From contig CANJYI010000009.1 in assembly GCA_947478975.1 (NCBI GenBank), forward strand, positions 1-19,494: a stretch of 19,494 nt of DNA, given 5' to 3'. Source of the stretch: Chthoniobacteraceae bacterium. Its GTDB lineage: Bacteria; Verrucomicrobiota; Verrucomicrobiia; Chthoniobacterales; Chthoniobacteraceae. Position 1 is the first letter of the stretch. Each line of letters starts with the position of its first letter. The notes under the pieces are model-generated. The model had not been told where the DNA came from, searched no databases, and saw only the letters and a program-made list of their open reading frames with translations. Below are positions 6,593 to 15,490 of the stretch, piece by piece. The position numbers and the translations under genes are program-made.

Positions 6593-8652
6593 GGGGTGTT
6601 TTTGAGCCGAAGCGCGTTCTCGGCCAGCGGATGTTTTGGATACTGCGTCACAATCGAACCCCAAATCTTTTGGGCCTCCTCCTTGCGCCCCAGTCCGGCA
6701 AGTGCGCGCGCCCGGTGGAAGTCCGCCGGGATCTGAAACGGACTCTCTGGATTCAGCGCCTTGAAAGAATCAACCTCCTGTAGGGCCTCCCCCCAGCGCC
6801 CAAACAGCATGTGCGCCTGCGCCCGCAGCAGCAAAAAGTCGCTTTGCAGCTTGGCCATCGGATGCGCGAGTTCCCAGACCAGCAGGCGCGCCTCGGCCTC
6901 CACTCGATACCCGCCCCCAATCAGGTTGCCCACAGCCACCGCGTTGGCTCGGTCCTGAGCCGCAAATTTGCGTCCCGCGCTTTCATCCTGCACCGTCTTC
7001 TGGACCGCCACATAGATCTCCTCCGCCTCCTTGAGCCGTCCCTGCAGACGGTATAGATCGCCGATCCGGGTCCGGATGATCTGCACCACCTCCGGTTGCT
7101 GGGCGAAAGCAGGCAGCAGTTGCTGGGCGAAGGCCACCGCCGAGTCGTCCTTCAGCAGGATCACCCGCGTATCCAGCTCGAACAGGGCGAGCTCCCGCAA
7201 GAATCGCTTGGCCACCGCCGGCGGAAGCTTCGCAAGCTCTGTCAACGCCGCCTTGGGCTCTACCTGGGCCGTTCCACGCAGGCGCGAAAGCAGCCCGATG
7301 ATCCAGTTTGGATCGGACGGATCCGGGTTTCGTGCAATCCACGCCGCCGCCACTTTACCGGTCTGCTGTTCTGTTCCAAACTCGCGCGCGAACCGAAAGA
7401 AGCCCTTCAAAGCCTCGGAATCCACCTTCGAAAGATCCTCCACCGCGAGCTTCTTCAAGTACCGGTCCAGATCAGAGGGGTTGTTAATGGAGGCCTCCTT
7501 CACGCGTCCGCCCAAGGAGAACCGGAAGGCGATCCGCAGGGAGTCTGCACCGCGCTTAAGCGTCGCAATGACGCCGACGGGATGCAGCCCGGAAAGCACC
7601 CGCTCGGCAACCGGCTTGTCGCTTTTGCCCCCGTCGGTGAACTCCCAACTCACGCTGCAATCCGCCGGAAGGCCCGGGGCGAATTTGAGCTCACTGTCAA
7701 AGAGCCAGAGCCCATCCCAGCCGATGTAGTCCCGGTGGTTGACCTGTAGCGGAGGAATGACGCCAAACTGGATGTGCTCCAACTTCACCCGCTCCGTAGT
7801 CCCAGGCGTCACCCACTGTTCCTTTTCAAAAAGCCCCACCTGGTTGCCCTCCTTAATGTAGCCGAACCGAGCAGAGGCAAGGCCGCTGCTCGACTTGGCA
7901 TGCAAAAAGTCTACAAGCACCCCTTGCTCCGGAATCGCGATCTGCTTTTTGGCGGCCTTCGAGAGCGTCAGCACCGGGTCGTGCAAACCGGGAGCGGCGA
8001 TCTCCAGCTTCCTGTTGATCCAAAGAAAACTCGCGTCGCTCGAGGCCACAAGCAGCGGCAGGTTCATCGCGCCCGGCTTTAGCCAGCCCCGGTAGCGGCT
8101 CAGGAAGTAGCTTCCCTCCCCGTACGGATTGTCGTTGAGAGCAATGGAGGAGACATACTCCGCTCCGTCAATTCCGGTGGAAGCCTTCCAGGCCGTTTCC
8201 AGCGAGTCAGGGGAGTCCAGCGAAGTGCCTAGCGCCATGCGGCGGACCTCCAGAAAGAGACCGGGCTTCGGCGTCCACGTGGGGACGGCCCGCGTGCGGG
8301 CACCGCCGTAGTAGACGGCATACTCCTGGCCGGCCTGCAATCCCTTGGCCACGAGGAACACCTTCATCCCGTCGGAACGAAAGCCCCGTTCGACGGTGAC
8401 CGGTTTGCCAGCCGGATCCAGCAACAGCACGTCGGCGGCATTGGGCATGGTGTGCCCTAACTCGGGCACCTCCAGCACCCACCCCGCCTCCGGCAGGGAG
8501 GGCGGCGTCTTGGCAACGCACGTAAATCGGAACGTCGCGTCCGGAATCGCCCAACCCGCCGGCACGGCGGGCGCACCCAGCGCCGACTTTCCATACAGGC
8601 CCGGCCACAGCAGCAAGGCCGCTGCGACAATATCAATCGAGACCCGCTTCAT
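6589..8652 (-). CDS. Large secreted protein with PA14-like and PKD-like regions and C-terminal TPRs, function unknown
   Basis: 687-aa predicted exported protein. The N terminus (about 1-27) is a signal peptide. Residues 175-270 show a pattern like PA14 or similar carbohydrate/ligand-binding beta-sandwiches (YFLSRYRGWL, then SSDASFLWINRKLEI). Residues 331-380 resemble a PKD-type Ig fold (SVSWEFTDGGKS...). From about 520 to 680 there are helical TPR-like repeats, for example GDLYRLQGRLKEAEEIY (531-547), the LFGRWGEALQEVDSF segment (616-630) and ALAGLGRKEEAQKIW (650-664), as in periplasmic scaffold proteins. Its ATG (8650-8652) overlaps the stop of the large membrane protein upstream, and its own stop overlaps the next start; both are ATGA overlaps. 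The domain assignments are by pattern only. Probably a periplasmic scaffold or ligand-binding protein working with the vWA/DUF4175-like membrane proteins. Confidence 0.85.
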   Translation of the reverse strand: MKRVSIDIVAAALLLWPGLYGKSALGAPAVPAGWAIPDATFRFTCVAKTPPSLPEAGWVLEVPELGHTMPNAADVLLLDPAGKPVTVERGFRSDGMKVFLVAKGLQAGQEYAVYYGGARTRAVPTWTPKPGLFLEVRRMALGTSLDSPDSLETAWKASTGIDGAEYVSSIALNDNPYGEGSYFLSRYRGWLKPGAMNLPLLVASSDASFLWINRKLEIAAPGLHDPVLTLSKAAKKQIAIPEQGVLVDFLHAKSSSGLASARFGYIKEGNQVGLFEKEQWVTPGTTERVKLEHIQFGVIPPLQVNHRDYIGWDGLWLFDSELKFAPGLPADCSVSWEFTDGGKSDKPVAERVLSGLHPVGVIATLKRGADSLRIAFRFSLGGRVKEASINNPSDLDRYLKKLAVEDLSKVDSEALKGFFRFAREFGTEQQTGKVAAAWIARNPDPSDPNWIIGLLSRLRGTAQVEPKAALTELAKLPPAVAKRFLRELALFELDTRVILLKDDSAVAFAQQLLPAFAQQPEVVQIIRTRIGDLYRLQGRLKEAEEIYVAVQKTVQDESAGRKFAAQDRANAVAVGNLIGGGYRVEAEARLLVWELAHPMAKLQSDFLLLRAQAHMLFGRWGEALQEVDSFKALNPESPFQIPADFHRARALAGLGRKEEAQKIWGSIVTQYPKHPLAENALRLKNTP

Positions 8653-11600
8653 TTCTCCTGTCCCAATGCTTTGAAGTAATCAGCCACCATCGCCTTGTAA
8701 GCGGCAGGCGCCTCACCCTCGTTTCCTCCCTGCAGCTTGCGCTCTTCGCCCTTGCCGGCGGCAGAGGCGCGCACCACGACTTCGTTGCCCTGCACCCCGC
8801 CTTTGAGCTCCTTGAGCTGCCGCACCACCCGCTGGTGCAAGGCCGTTGCGTCCTGCCCGCGGCCTTCCTTGAGCGCCTGCGCCGCCTGGGACATCACCTT
8901 GGAGACCTCGCGCAAACCGTCCGACTTGATGTAGAGCATCGCCGCCTCGGCCGTCTTCTGCGCGGTCTTTTCCGCCAGCATTGCCTGTTGCACGGCCAGC
9001 GCATCTGCGGGCTTCTTGTCGGACTGGACCGTGCGCACCGGAGCGTTTCCCTCCATGCCGTTGCGATCGCTAAAGCCGCCCGCCTTGCCGCCGCCGGTTG
9101 CCCTGGTCTGGCCCACCTCCCCGTTGTCGCGCACCTGTCCCTGTTGCATGGCGTCGTTGGTGCGCCGTGCGTCGGGCGTGTCCCCCTTGAGCATCTGGGT
9201 CTCGGTGCCCGCCATCTCCCCGTCGGACATCCCCTCGCGCCCGCCGGAGGAGCGCCCCATCTGTTCGTTGTGCTTGGGCGCCTGGTTGCCGGACTTGCCC
9301 TGTGCACCAAACGAGGGCAAGACGCCGTCCATCACGTCCCAGCCGGCGGGAATCTCGGCAAGAGCCTGGTTTGAGGCAGAGCTTTTCACGTCCTCGGCGA
9401 TGTCCTGCTGCTGCTTGAGCAGCTCGCCCACCAGATCCTCGAAAGCGTCCGCGAGCGGGAGCATCGGGATTTCGGGCATCTCGGACTTGTCGAAGTTTTC
9501 CATGAGCCACTTGGTCGTGTCCATTTTGGTGGCCAGCCAGTGCTCCATGTCGGCCGAGATTTCCTTGGCCTTTTCGAGCGCATCCAGCATCCCCTGCTCT
9601 TTTTGCACCGCGACCTCGGTGGGCTTTTTGGTTCCGGCAAGCACGTCTTCCAGATCCTCCTGTTCGACGTCTTCGAAGACCTGCATCAGTGCGTCCTTCA
9701 TTTCATTGCCGGCTTTGGTATCGGGAAAAGCCTGCATGTCGGTGGTCATCTGCTCGACGGCCTCCTTGACCAGGTCCTTGGTCTTTTTGAGCTCGTCCAT
9801 CTGCGCCACGTCGTCGGGACGCAGCTCCGTTTTGCGGGCCATCTCCTTGGTTTTTTCCACGATGTCCTTCTGCACATCGGCCAGATTCCGGAGGCGCTCG
9901 TCAAACTCCGAGAGCTTTTCCTTCAGTTCGTCGCGTTTCTCCTGGGCCTCTTTTTTCTGCCAGTCGTTGAGCATCGCCGCCAGCTTCGCCAGCGCCCCAA
10001 GCACCTGCTCCTGCTTTTTGAGCGATTCAGGGACCCGTGCCGCCTCCAGATGCTCCACAGACCCAAGCATGCCCTCGTACACCTTGAACTCGCCGAGCAG
10101 CCCGGAAACCTCCTCGAAGCGTTTGCGCAAATCTGCGTCGCCAATTCCCGCATTCTTGCTGTCGGCTAGAAGCCCCTGCCGCACCACAGGCACGCGCTCG
10201 GCCAGCGCATCCTGACGCTTTGCTAGGGCCGCACCCTCCGCGCTGCCCTTGGCCTTGGTGTCCTTAAAGATGTCGCGCTGTTCCTTGAACAAGCTCTCCA
10301 GCCCGGAAATGGCAGCCATCACCTCGGCGCGCTTGGCCTCCTCCTGGAGTGCATCCGGAGTCCCCTTGAGGCGGCCCAAAATCGCCGCCTCCAAACCGGA
10401 GGCATGAACCAACTGCTTGCCGCGCAACTCATCCTCAGCGCTGCCCGCTTCACGCAACGCGAGGACGGCTTCCTTCATTTCCTTCTCCAAGAGGCGCTCC
10501 AGCGTCGCATGGACCTCGGGGGAAACCCCGCCGGTGGCCACGGAAAGTTCGCCAGCCATGGTGGCCACCTTCATCTGCCGCTCCAAAAGCGCCTCCACCG
10601 TGGCCGCTCCCTTCTTGAGCAGTAGCGCGCGGGTTTCATCCAGGTTTTTGCTTTGCAGGCCGATCAGAGCCTCCATGCCGGCCTCGATTTTCTTCTGTGC
10701 CTCCTGTTTCGCTTCGGCGACCTTCACCGCCGATTTGAGCTGCACCACGATGGGCCGCGACTGGGTCGTTCCCGGACCCGTCACATCGTTTGCGTCCCGC
10801 GCCACGATCTTGTAGGTCACCCGGCTTTCCTCGGCCAGCGGAGCGACAGTCACCGACGCGCTACCTTCCCAGCTTTTAGCGCCCACCGCCGCGTCAAACT
10901 CCTGCAACAGCTTGCCGTGTTCAGGATCGTCCCCTTCCTGGTAGAGCCCCACAAATCCGAGCCCCAAAGAGTCAGACGCCGTAAACTTCAACGCAAGCCG
11001 CGCCCCCTTTTCAGCAAACAACTCCTTGCCCTCCTCGGGTGCCAGCACCACCACCTTGGGGGGTTCGTCCGGACGCACCTCCACCGGCAGGTTGAGCATC
11101 TCGGGCGTGCCCGACTCGTCCTTGAAGGCGATGCGCAACGCGCGCACCGTCTTGGAATCAAACGCAAAACTCCACTCCGTGGGGCTCACCAATTCCACAG
11201 TGAAAACCTGGTCCCCCTCGGCCGTGGCCTTGAGCTCGACCAACGGGTTGTTGAAAGAAAGTCGCATCCTCACCTGGGAACCCGCCGGCACCCCCTGCAA
11301 TGCATTGGTCACCCCCACCTTGGTTACGGGGAGCCCGGTGTAGGCTGGCGGAACGATCTCCGCCTCGCCCGTCTTAAGAACGGTTCTTGGCCGAACGCCA
11401 ATCCGGTGCAGGGGCGATTCCACATCGCCCGCCTGCACCTCGTACTCGAGCGGTTGTTTGACCTCTTTCCACGTGAAACTGAACGCGGACTGCCCCGCCT
11501 CATGCTCCAGCAGGGACCGTTGCCAGCTTCCGCCGGCCTCCCGGTAGCGCACCCAGGCGCTCTTAGGCACCTCCCCGGCGAGGGTAACCTGCAGGTGGAC

Positions 11601-12218
11601 GTCGCGGCCGTGCGGCACGGAATCATTCCCGGGATGCAGCGACTCGATCCGGGTGCGGGTCAGGGGCTGAATGTTGCTGGCCGGCAGCAGAATCCGGAGA
11701 GCCGAATTGAATGCGTTCAAAGGCATGAGCGCGGCAAAAACAAAGAGTGCGAGCGCCGCGCCCCCCAGCCCGAAAGCCAACCGCTGCAGAAGCCCCCGGT
11801 CAAACACCACATCCCAGCGCACCTGCGGGAAGGGGTCGTTCATTTCGGCAAAAATCGCCGACCGCAGCGGCGAACCGATCGGAAGCGCCTGCTCAAAATG
11901 AACGGCGTTAATGAGCGTATTGGAACGGTCGCCGGAGGCGATCTCAAGCCGCCGGGCCATGCTCGCCAACGAGACCTTTGGCACCCAAACCCGCCACGCA
12001 AGGAGCGCCCCCGTCAGCAGAGAGCCGACAATGAGCGAAAAAGTCGTCCACCGCGCCGCCGCGCCAAAGTGAAACCAGGTGTCGAGCCCCAGAAAAACCA
12101 CCAATTGCGCAAGCCCCATTCCGCCTCCAGCGAGGAGAAACTTTGCGCCCTGCGATGCCTTCCAGCGGCGGGTCGCATGTTCGAGCCGGTGGGTGACCGT
12201 ATTGGGATTGAGTGCCAT
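8649..12218 (-). CDS. Giant DUF4175-like membrane/coiled-coil protein
   Basis: 1189-aa protein, the largest in the window. Three membrane segments are visible near the N terminus: about 27-48, 57-78 and 145-166. A beta-rich extracytoplasmic part (about 180-495) contains Ig-like strands. A long charged helical region (about 500-960), full of Lys/Glu/Ala, should form coiled coils. A Gly/Gln/Asn/Met-rich low-complexity stretch follows (about 970-1085), then a C-terminal helical domain ending in YKAMVADYFKALGQ. This architecture matches DUF4175-like proteins found beside MoxR/DUF58/vWA genes in Planctomycetota and Verrucomicrobiota; no biochemical role is established that I know of. The ATG at 12216-12218 precedes a positively charged N terminus and has no obvious Shine-Dalgarno site. 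The gene starts 60 bases after the previous stop and overlaps the next gene by four bases. I infer a structural envelope-spanning component rather than an enzyme; no catalytic motif is seen. Confidence 0.88.
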   Translation of the reverse strand: MALNPNTVTHRLEHATRRWKASQGAKFLLAGGGMGLAQLVVFLGLDTWFHFGAAARWTTFSLIVGSLLTGALLAWRVWVPKVSLASMARRLEIASGDRSNTLINAVHFEQALPIGSPLRSAIFAEMNDPFPQVRWDVVFDRGLLQRLAFGLGGAALALFVFAALMPLNAFNSALRILLPASNIQPLTRTRIESLHPGNDSVPHGRDVHLQVTLAGEVPKSAWVRYREAGGSWQRSLLEHEAGQSAFSFTWKEVKQPLEYEVQAGDVESPLHRIGVRPRTVLKTGEAEIVPPAYTGLPVTKVGVTNALQGVPAGSQVRMRLSFNNPLVELKATAEGDQVFTVELVSPTEWSFAFDSKTVRALRIAFKDESGTPEMLNLPVEVRPDEPPKVVVLAPEEGKELFAEKGARLALKFTASDSLGLGFVGLYQEGDDPEHGKLLQEFDAAVGAKSWEGSASVTVAPLAEESRVTYKIVARDANDVTGPGTTQSRPIVVQLKSAVKVAEAKQEAQKKIEAGMEALIGLQSKNLDETRALLLKKGAATVEALLERQMKVATMAGELSVATGGVSPEVHATLERLLEKEMKEAVLALREAGSAEDELRGKQLVHASGLEAAILGRLKGTPDALQEEAKRAEVMAAISGLESLFKEQRDIFKDTKAKGSAEGAALAKRQDALAERVPVVRQGLLADSKNAGIGDADLRKRFEEVSGLLGEFKVYEGMLGSVEHLEAARVPESLKKQEQVLGALAKLAAMLNDWQKKEAQEKRDELKEKLSEFDERLRNLADVQKDIVEKTKEMARKTELRPDDVAQMDELKKTKDLVKEAVEQMTTDMQAFPDTKAGNEMKDALMQVFEDVEQEDLEDVLAGTKKPTEVAVQKEQGMLDALEKAKEISADMEHWLATKMDTTKWLMENFDKSEMPEIPMLPLADAFEDLVGELLKQQQDIAEDVKSSASNQALAEIPAGWDVMDGVLPSFGAQGKSGNQAPKHNEQMGRSSGGREGMSDGEMAGTETQMLKGDTPDARRTNDAMQQGQVRDNGEVGQTRATGGGKAGGFSDRNGMEGNAPVRTVQSDKKPADALAVQQAMLAEKTAQKTAEAAMLYIKSDGLREVSKVMSQAAQALKEGRGQDATALHQRVVRQLKELKGGVQGNEVVVRASAAGKGEERKLQGGNEGEAPAAYKAMVADYFKALGQEK

Positions 12219-12278
12219 ATTCTGGGGAAGCGAGGTTGCTAAACGGATATCCGGCTTGCGCGAAAAAAGGGGGGGTAT

Positions 12279-13223
12279 TCAGCGGACGATGCCGTCGACG
12301 GGCGCAGTCGCCTCGCCGGGTTCCTTGGTCTTGAAGAGGCGATAGTTGTTGAACGCCGCGGTGGAGTCGTCACCGCCGCCAAGGGCGATTGTCTTGAGCG
12401 ACATGTAGCGGGGCTTGAGCTTCCATTTCACATTCACCGTCGCCTCGGAGCCCGCTGGGGGCGGTTTGACGAAGGCGATGGAACCCCCGTCTATTGTGTA
12501 ATCCTGCCCCTTGTTCTGGCGGTAGGGCAGCTTCTGGTCGGCGGTGCGCAACCGGACTTCGATCACCTCAAAAGTCGCATCATCGTCCTTGCGCTCCGCC
12601 TTCACAGGAAAGGTCGTTCCCACGCCATCCCCGCGGATGGTGAAAGGCAGCGTCACCGGCCATTCGGCGGGAATCGTGAACTCCCGCTCCGCCGTGTACC
12701 AGTTCTGGGGTTCCTCCTTGCCCAATTCCGGAGCCGCGGCGCGGTGCACCATCAGCAATGCGGGCAGTCCCTTGAACGGCTTGAACCGGAAAATGGTGGT
12801 CCGCTTTCCCTTGGACTCTTCGTCCTCCCGGACCGAATCCGGCCTCGGATCCACCACGCAGGTTTCCGCCCACATCTTGGTGCCGGTGCCGTCCAGGTAG
12901 TAGTCGATCAGAAACTTGTAAGTCGCCCCAGGCTGGACCGGCAGGAAGGCAGTCTCCACCTTGGCGGTCTGGGTCACCAAAACAGAGGCAGGCGCCTGAA
13001 TCATCACGCATTTCTTCCCGCCAACGACACCCGACTTTATCCACTTGTGGTTGTCCACGTACTGGTCCTGTTTGACAGGCTCCACGTCGTACCGGAACCG
13101 GAAGCCGGCCAGCGACGCATCCGTACAGTCTCCATTCGGCACGGGAATGGGGATCATCTTGTCAGCGAATGCGAAGTCCGAGGCGCCCAGACAGAGGCAA
13201 AAAGCAAGGAGGGGGGCTTTCAT
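12279..13223 (-). CDS. Secreted beta-rich protein of unknown function
   Basis: 314-aa predicted exported protein with a short signal peptide (about 1-20, ending FAFA before DK). The rest is beta-rich. The region around residues 25-120, including VLVTQTAKVETAFLPVQPG followed by TYKFLIDYYLDG, resembles the jelly-roll carbohydrate-binding-like modules that follow 'effect of ligand on state' patterns in secreted proteins. A second half, about 165-290, has IPAEWPVTLPFTIRG and ends with YMSLKTIALGGG. I recognise no named family and no catalytic residues. The ATG at 13221-13223 lacks a clear ribosome binding site but gives the signal peptide directly. It lies between the second vWA membrane protein (53 bases upstream) and the DUF4175-like gene (60 bases downstream), so it is probably co-expressed as a periplasmic or surface subunit. 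Confidence 0.83.
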   Translation of the reverse strand: MKAPLLAFCLCLGASDFAFADKMIPIPVPNGDCTDASLAGFRFRYDVEPVKQDQYVDNHKWIKSGVVGGKKCVMIQAPASVLVTQTAKVETAFLPVQPGATYKFLIDYYLDGTGTKMWAETCVVDPRPDSVREDEESKGKRTTIFRFKPFKGLPALLMVHRAAAPELGKEEPQNWYTAEREFTIPAEWPVTLPFTIRGDGVGTTFPVKAERKDDDATFEVIEVRLRTADQKLPYRQNKGQDYTIDGGSIAFVKPPPAGSEATVNVKWKLKPRYMSLKTIALGGGDDSTAAFNNYRLFKTKEPGEATAPVDGIVR

Positions 13224-13276
13224 GAGATATTACAGTGGATAAAACAGGGGAAAAGAGCGAGCCGGCAATTTGAGTC

Positions 13277-15490
13277 TCAAGGCAGATTCCAACGCTTTCT
13301 CAACACCCAGTCGGCGGAGAGAAATCCCAATAGCAACAGCAGCAACAAGGGATGGTTCCAAAGCTCCTGAAGGCGGACCCGTGCGATCTGCTGCTCCTTG
13401 GCGTGGACAAACCCGGGCCACTCGTCCCGCTCCTCCCACTTGAAGAAACGTCCCCCAGTCTGCTGCGCCACCCGTTCGAGCAGCTCCCTGTCTATCGGGC
13501 GGCCCGTCTTTTCGGTGGCGGGCTTGGAAACGGAAAACCGGGTTTCAGCCTCCAGCTTGATTTTGCCGGACTCCCAGTGGGCGCGCGCGGTGAACATCCC
13601 CGGCACATTGGGCTCCACCGCCGCCACGTAGCCGTTGATCGTTCTGCCTCCAGCCGGAAACTGCCCCTGCTTCATCTTGTATTCAAAAACCTTTCCATCC
13701 GGCGTCCGCACGCTGAGGGGCAGGGTCGCGGGCGGCTTCCCCTCGGCCCCGCCAAGCTCCAACACCGCGCGCACCTCCGGTTGCTCTCCGAGGCTGTAGG
13801 CGGGTCGTTCGGTCACCAGTTCCAGCTTGGCGACACCCTGCTTGTCCTGCTCCTTGGGGATGAGCCATTCCATCAACTGACTCCAAAAAACGTCGTACGG
13901 CGAGCGGTCCGCCGACCAGCTCTTGGCTCCCATCCGCCAATGCCACACAGAATCAGTCATCACGCTGACCACCCGCCCGGCCCCAAACCGCGACGCCACC
14001 ACCACCGGGAACTTGTTTCCCCCCTCCTCCGCCTCAATGAGGACCTCGGCCGCCGGGGAACTCGAGCGCGCAATGTTCACAGACAAGAGCGCCGGAAACT
14101 CCTTCACATTGGCAAAAAGCGGCCCGAATACAGGATGCCGCAACCCCGCATCGGTGATCCTCACCGGGAACCTTCCCTCTTTGTATTCAGCCGGAAGCTT
14201 GGCAGGGCTCATCTCCACCAGCGGCGTCTTGGCAACCTCCGCCGAAGCCATCCCAGCTGCCCCCCCCAACAAAACCAGCCCGCCCCCGCGGTCCACAAAC
14301 TCGCGGACCGCCTTGTACTGGTCCGCTGTGAGAGCCTCCGGAGGCAAATCCCCGAGCACAACCACCGCAAAGGAGGAAAGACCCGCCTGCGAAAACTCCA
14401 GTTTGGGAGCCTTCCCGCTGTCCAGTGTGCCGCGGTCGCCCATTGCAACGAGCCGTCCATCGCCAGAGCGCACGAACGCCTGCAGCTGGAGATTGCGGTC
14501 CCCAGCCACAGCCCGACGGAGAAACTTGAACTCAAAGCCGAACGAGTTCTGCACGTAAAGAATCCGCTTTCCTGGGGCCACCACCTCGATCGCGAAGTGA
14601 CGCGTCTTGGCATCCGGATCCGCCGCGGGATCGCTCAACCGCAGCTCAAACTGCAACACCCCCGGCTCGGTGCCCGCCACGGGAAACACGACGGGGCGGG
14701 TCTGCTCGTCCTCGTTGAAGGTCACCGCCGTCTCCGCCGATTTGACGCCATCGCGCCAAAGTTCGACGTTCAGCGTGCGGCCGGTCATGCCGCTGGCGGA
14801 AACCGCCCCGCGTACCTCTGCGTCCCAGCCCACCACGATGCGCCCTGGCGGGTCCACCGAGGAAATCCACACGCGCTTGGCCTTGGTCGGCAATTCAAAG
14901 AGCTTCTCCAACTCAATCGTGTGCACGGGCAGCCCACCCGGCAGCGTGAAGCCGCCCCCAATTCCGGAGGTGTCCAAGCCATCGCTAAGAAGGAGCATCG
15001 CGGCCAAGGGCTGTCCCACGAAGCGCTCACGCGCTTGTTGCAGGGCAGACACCACATTGGAACCCGTCCCTTTGAAAGCCAAACCGCCTCCATCCCCTCC
15101 CCATTCACTCGGACGCAGCTCAAACCGGAAGGTCCGGATTTCAAAATGCTTCCGAGCCGCGGCAAGCACGGGGGAGGCCAGCCACTCCCGCACGCGCTGG
15201 GCACGGGTGGGCTGACGGACGTCGGCCCGGTCCTCCATGCTTTCGGAGTCATCCACCAACACGGCCAGCTGGGGTTTGAGCACGGTGACTTCGTCCACGC
15301 GCCTCTGGGGCTGAAACAGGAGCACCAACAACAGCGCCAGCGCACCAAACCGGAGCCCGCCCAGCGCCCTGCGCCGGTCCATCCGCTTCAGCCCGATCCG
15401 CCCGCTCCACAGAATGCACCCGCCCAAAACACAGGCCAGCAGGAGCACCAGCATCCACGAATACACCGGGGAAAAAGCAACTGCGATCAT
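13277..15490 (-). CDS. Membrane protein with vWA domain and glutamine amidotransferase-like domain
   Basis: 737-aa membrane protein. Two membrane segments lie near the N terminus (about 9-29 and 46-60) and one near the C terminus (about 714-730, preceded by NHP). Between them comes a von Willebrand factor A-like domain (about 73-205) with an intact MIDAS: D80, S82 and S84 (DxSxS), T142 in GTGSN, and D170 in LLSDGLDTSG. Ig-like strands follow (210-305), then a GATase-like class I fold (about 310-555) with the block REFVDRGGGLVLLGG; I see no catalytic Cys-His-Glu triad, as is usual for this non-enzymatic group. Another beta domain occupies 560-680. The ATG (15488-15490) overlaps the stop of the preceding vWA gene by four bases, indicating coupled synthesis of two probable partners. 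Similar two-vWA pairs occur in PVC bacteria beside MoxR and DUF58; the MoxR partner role is inferred. Confidence 0.91.
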   Translation of the reverse strand: MIAVAFSPVYSWMLVLLLACVLGGCILWSGRIGLKRMDRRRALGGLRFGALALLLVLLFQPQRRVDEVTVLKPQLAVLVDDSESMEDRADVRQPTRAQRVREWLASPVLAAARKHFEIRTFRFELRPSEWGGDGGGLAFKGTGSNVVSALQQARERFVGQPLAAMLLLSDGLDTSGIGGGFTLPGGLPVHTIELEKLFELPTKAKRVWISSVDPPGRIVVGWDAEVRGAVSASGMTGRTLNVELWRDGVKSAETAVTFNEDEQTRPVVFPVAGTEPGVLQFELRLSDPAADPDAKTRHFAIEVVAPGKRILYVQNSFGFEFKFLRRAVAGDRNLQLQAFVRSGDGRLVAMGDRGTLDSGKAPKLEFSQAGLSSFAVVVLGDLPPEALTADQYKAVREFVDRGGGLVLLGGAAGMASAEVAKTPLVEMSPAKLPAEYKEGRFPVRITDAGLRHPVFGPLFANVKEFPALLSVNIARSSSPAAEVLIEAEEGGNKFPVVVASRFGAGRVVSVMTDSVWHWRMGAKSWSADRSPYDVFWSQLMEWLIPKEQDKQGVAKLELVTERPAYSLGEQPEVRAVLELGGAEGKPPATLPLSVRTPDGKVFEYKMKQGQFPAGGRTINGYVAAVEPNVPGMFTARAHWESGKIKLEAETRFSVSKPATEKTGRPIDRELLERVAQQTGGRFFKWEERDEWPGFVHAKEQQIARVRLQELWNHPLLLLLLLGFLSADWVLRKRWNLP

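Noticed and set aside
9016..10215. 399-codon Ser-rich open frame on the plus strand
   Set aside because: Antisense to the Lys/Glu-rich coiled-coil region; Ser/Phe/Leu runs are the expected complement of Glu/Lys codons.
10653..12242. 529-codon open frame on the plus strand
   Set aside because: Antisense to the DUF4175-like gene. His/Arg/Leu-rich, low-order sequence with no motifs; a codon-bias shadow.
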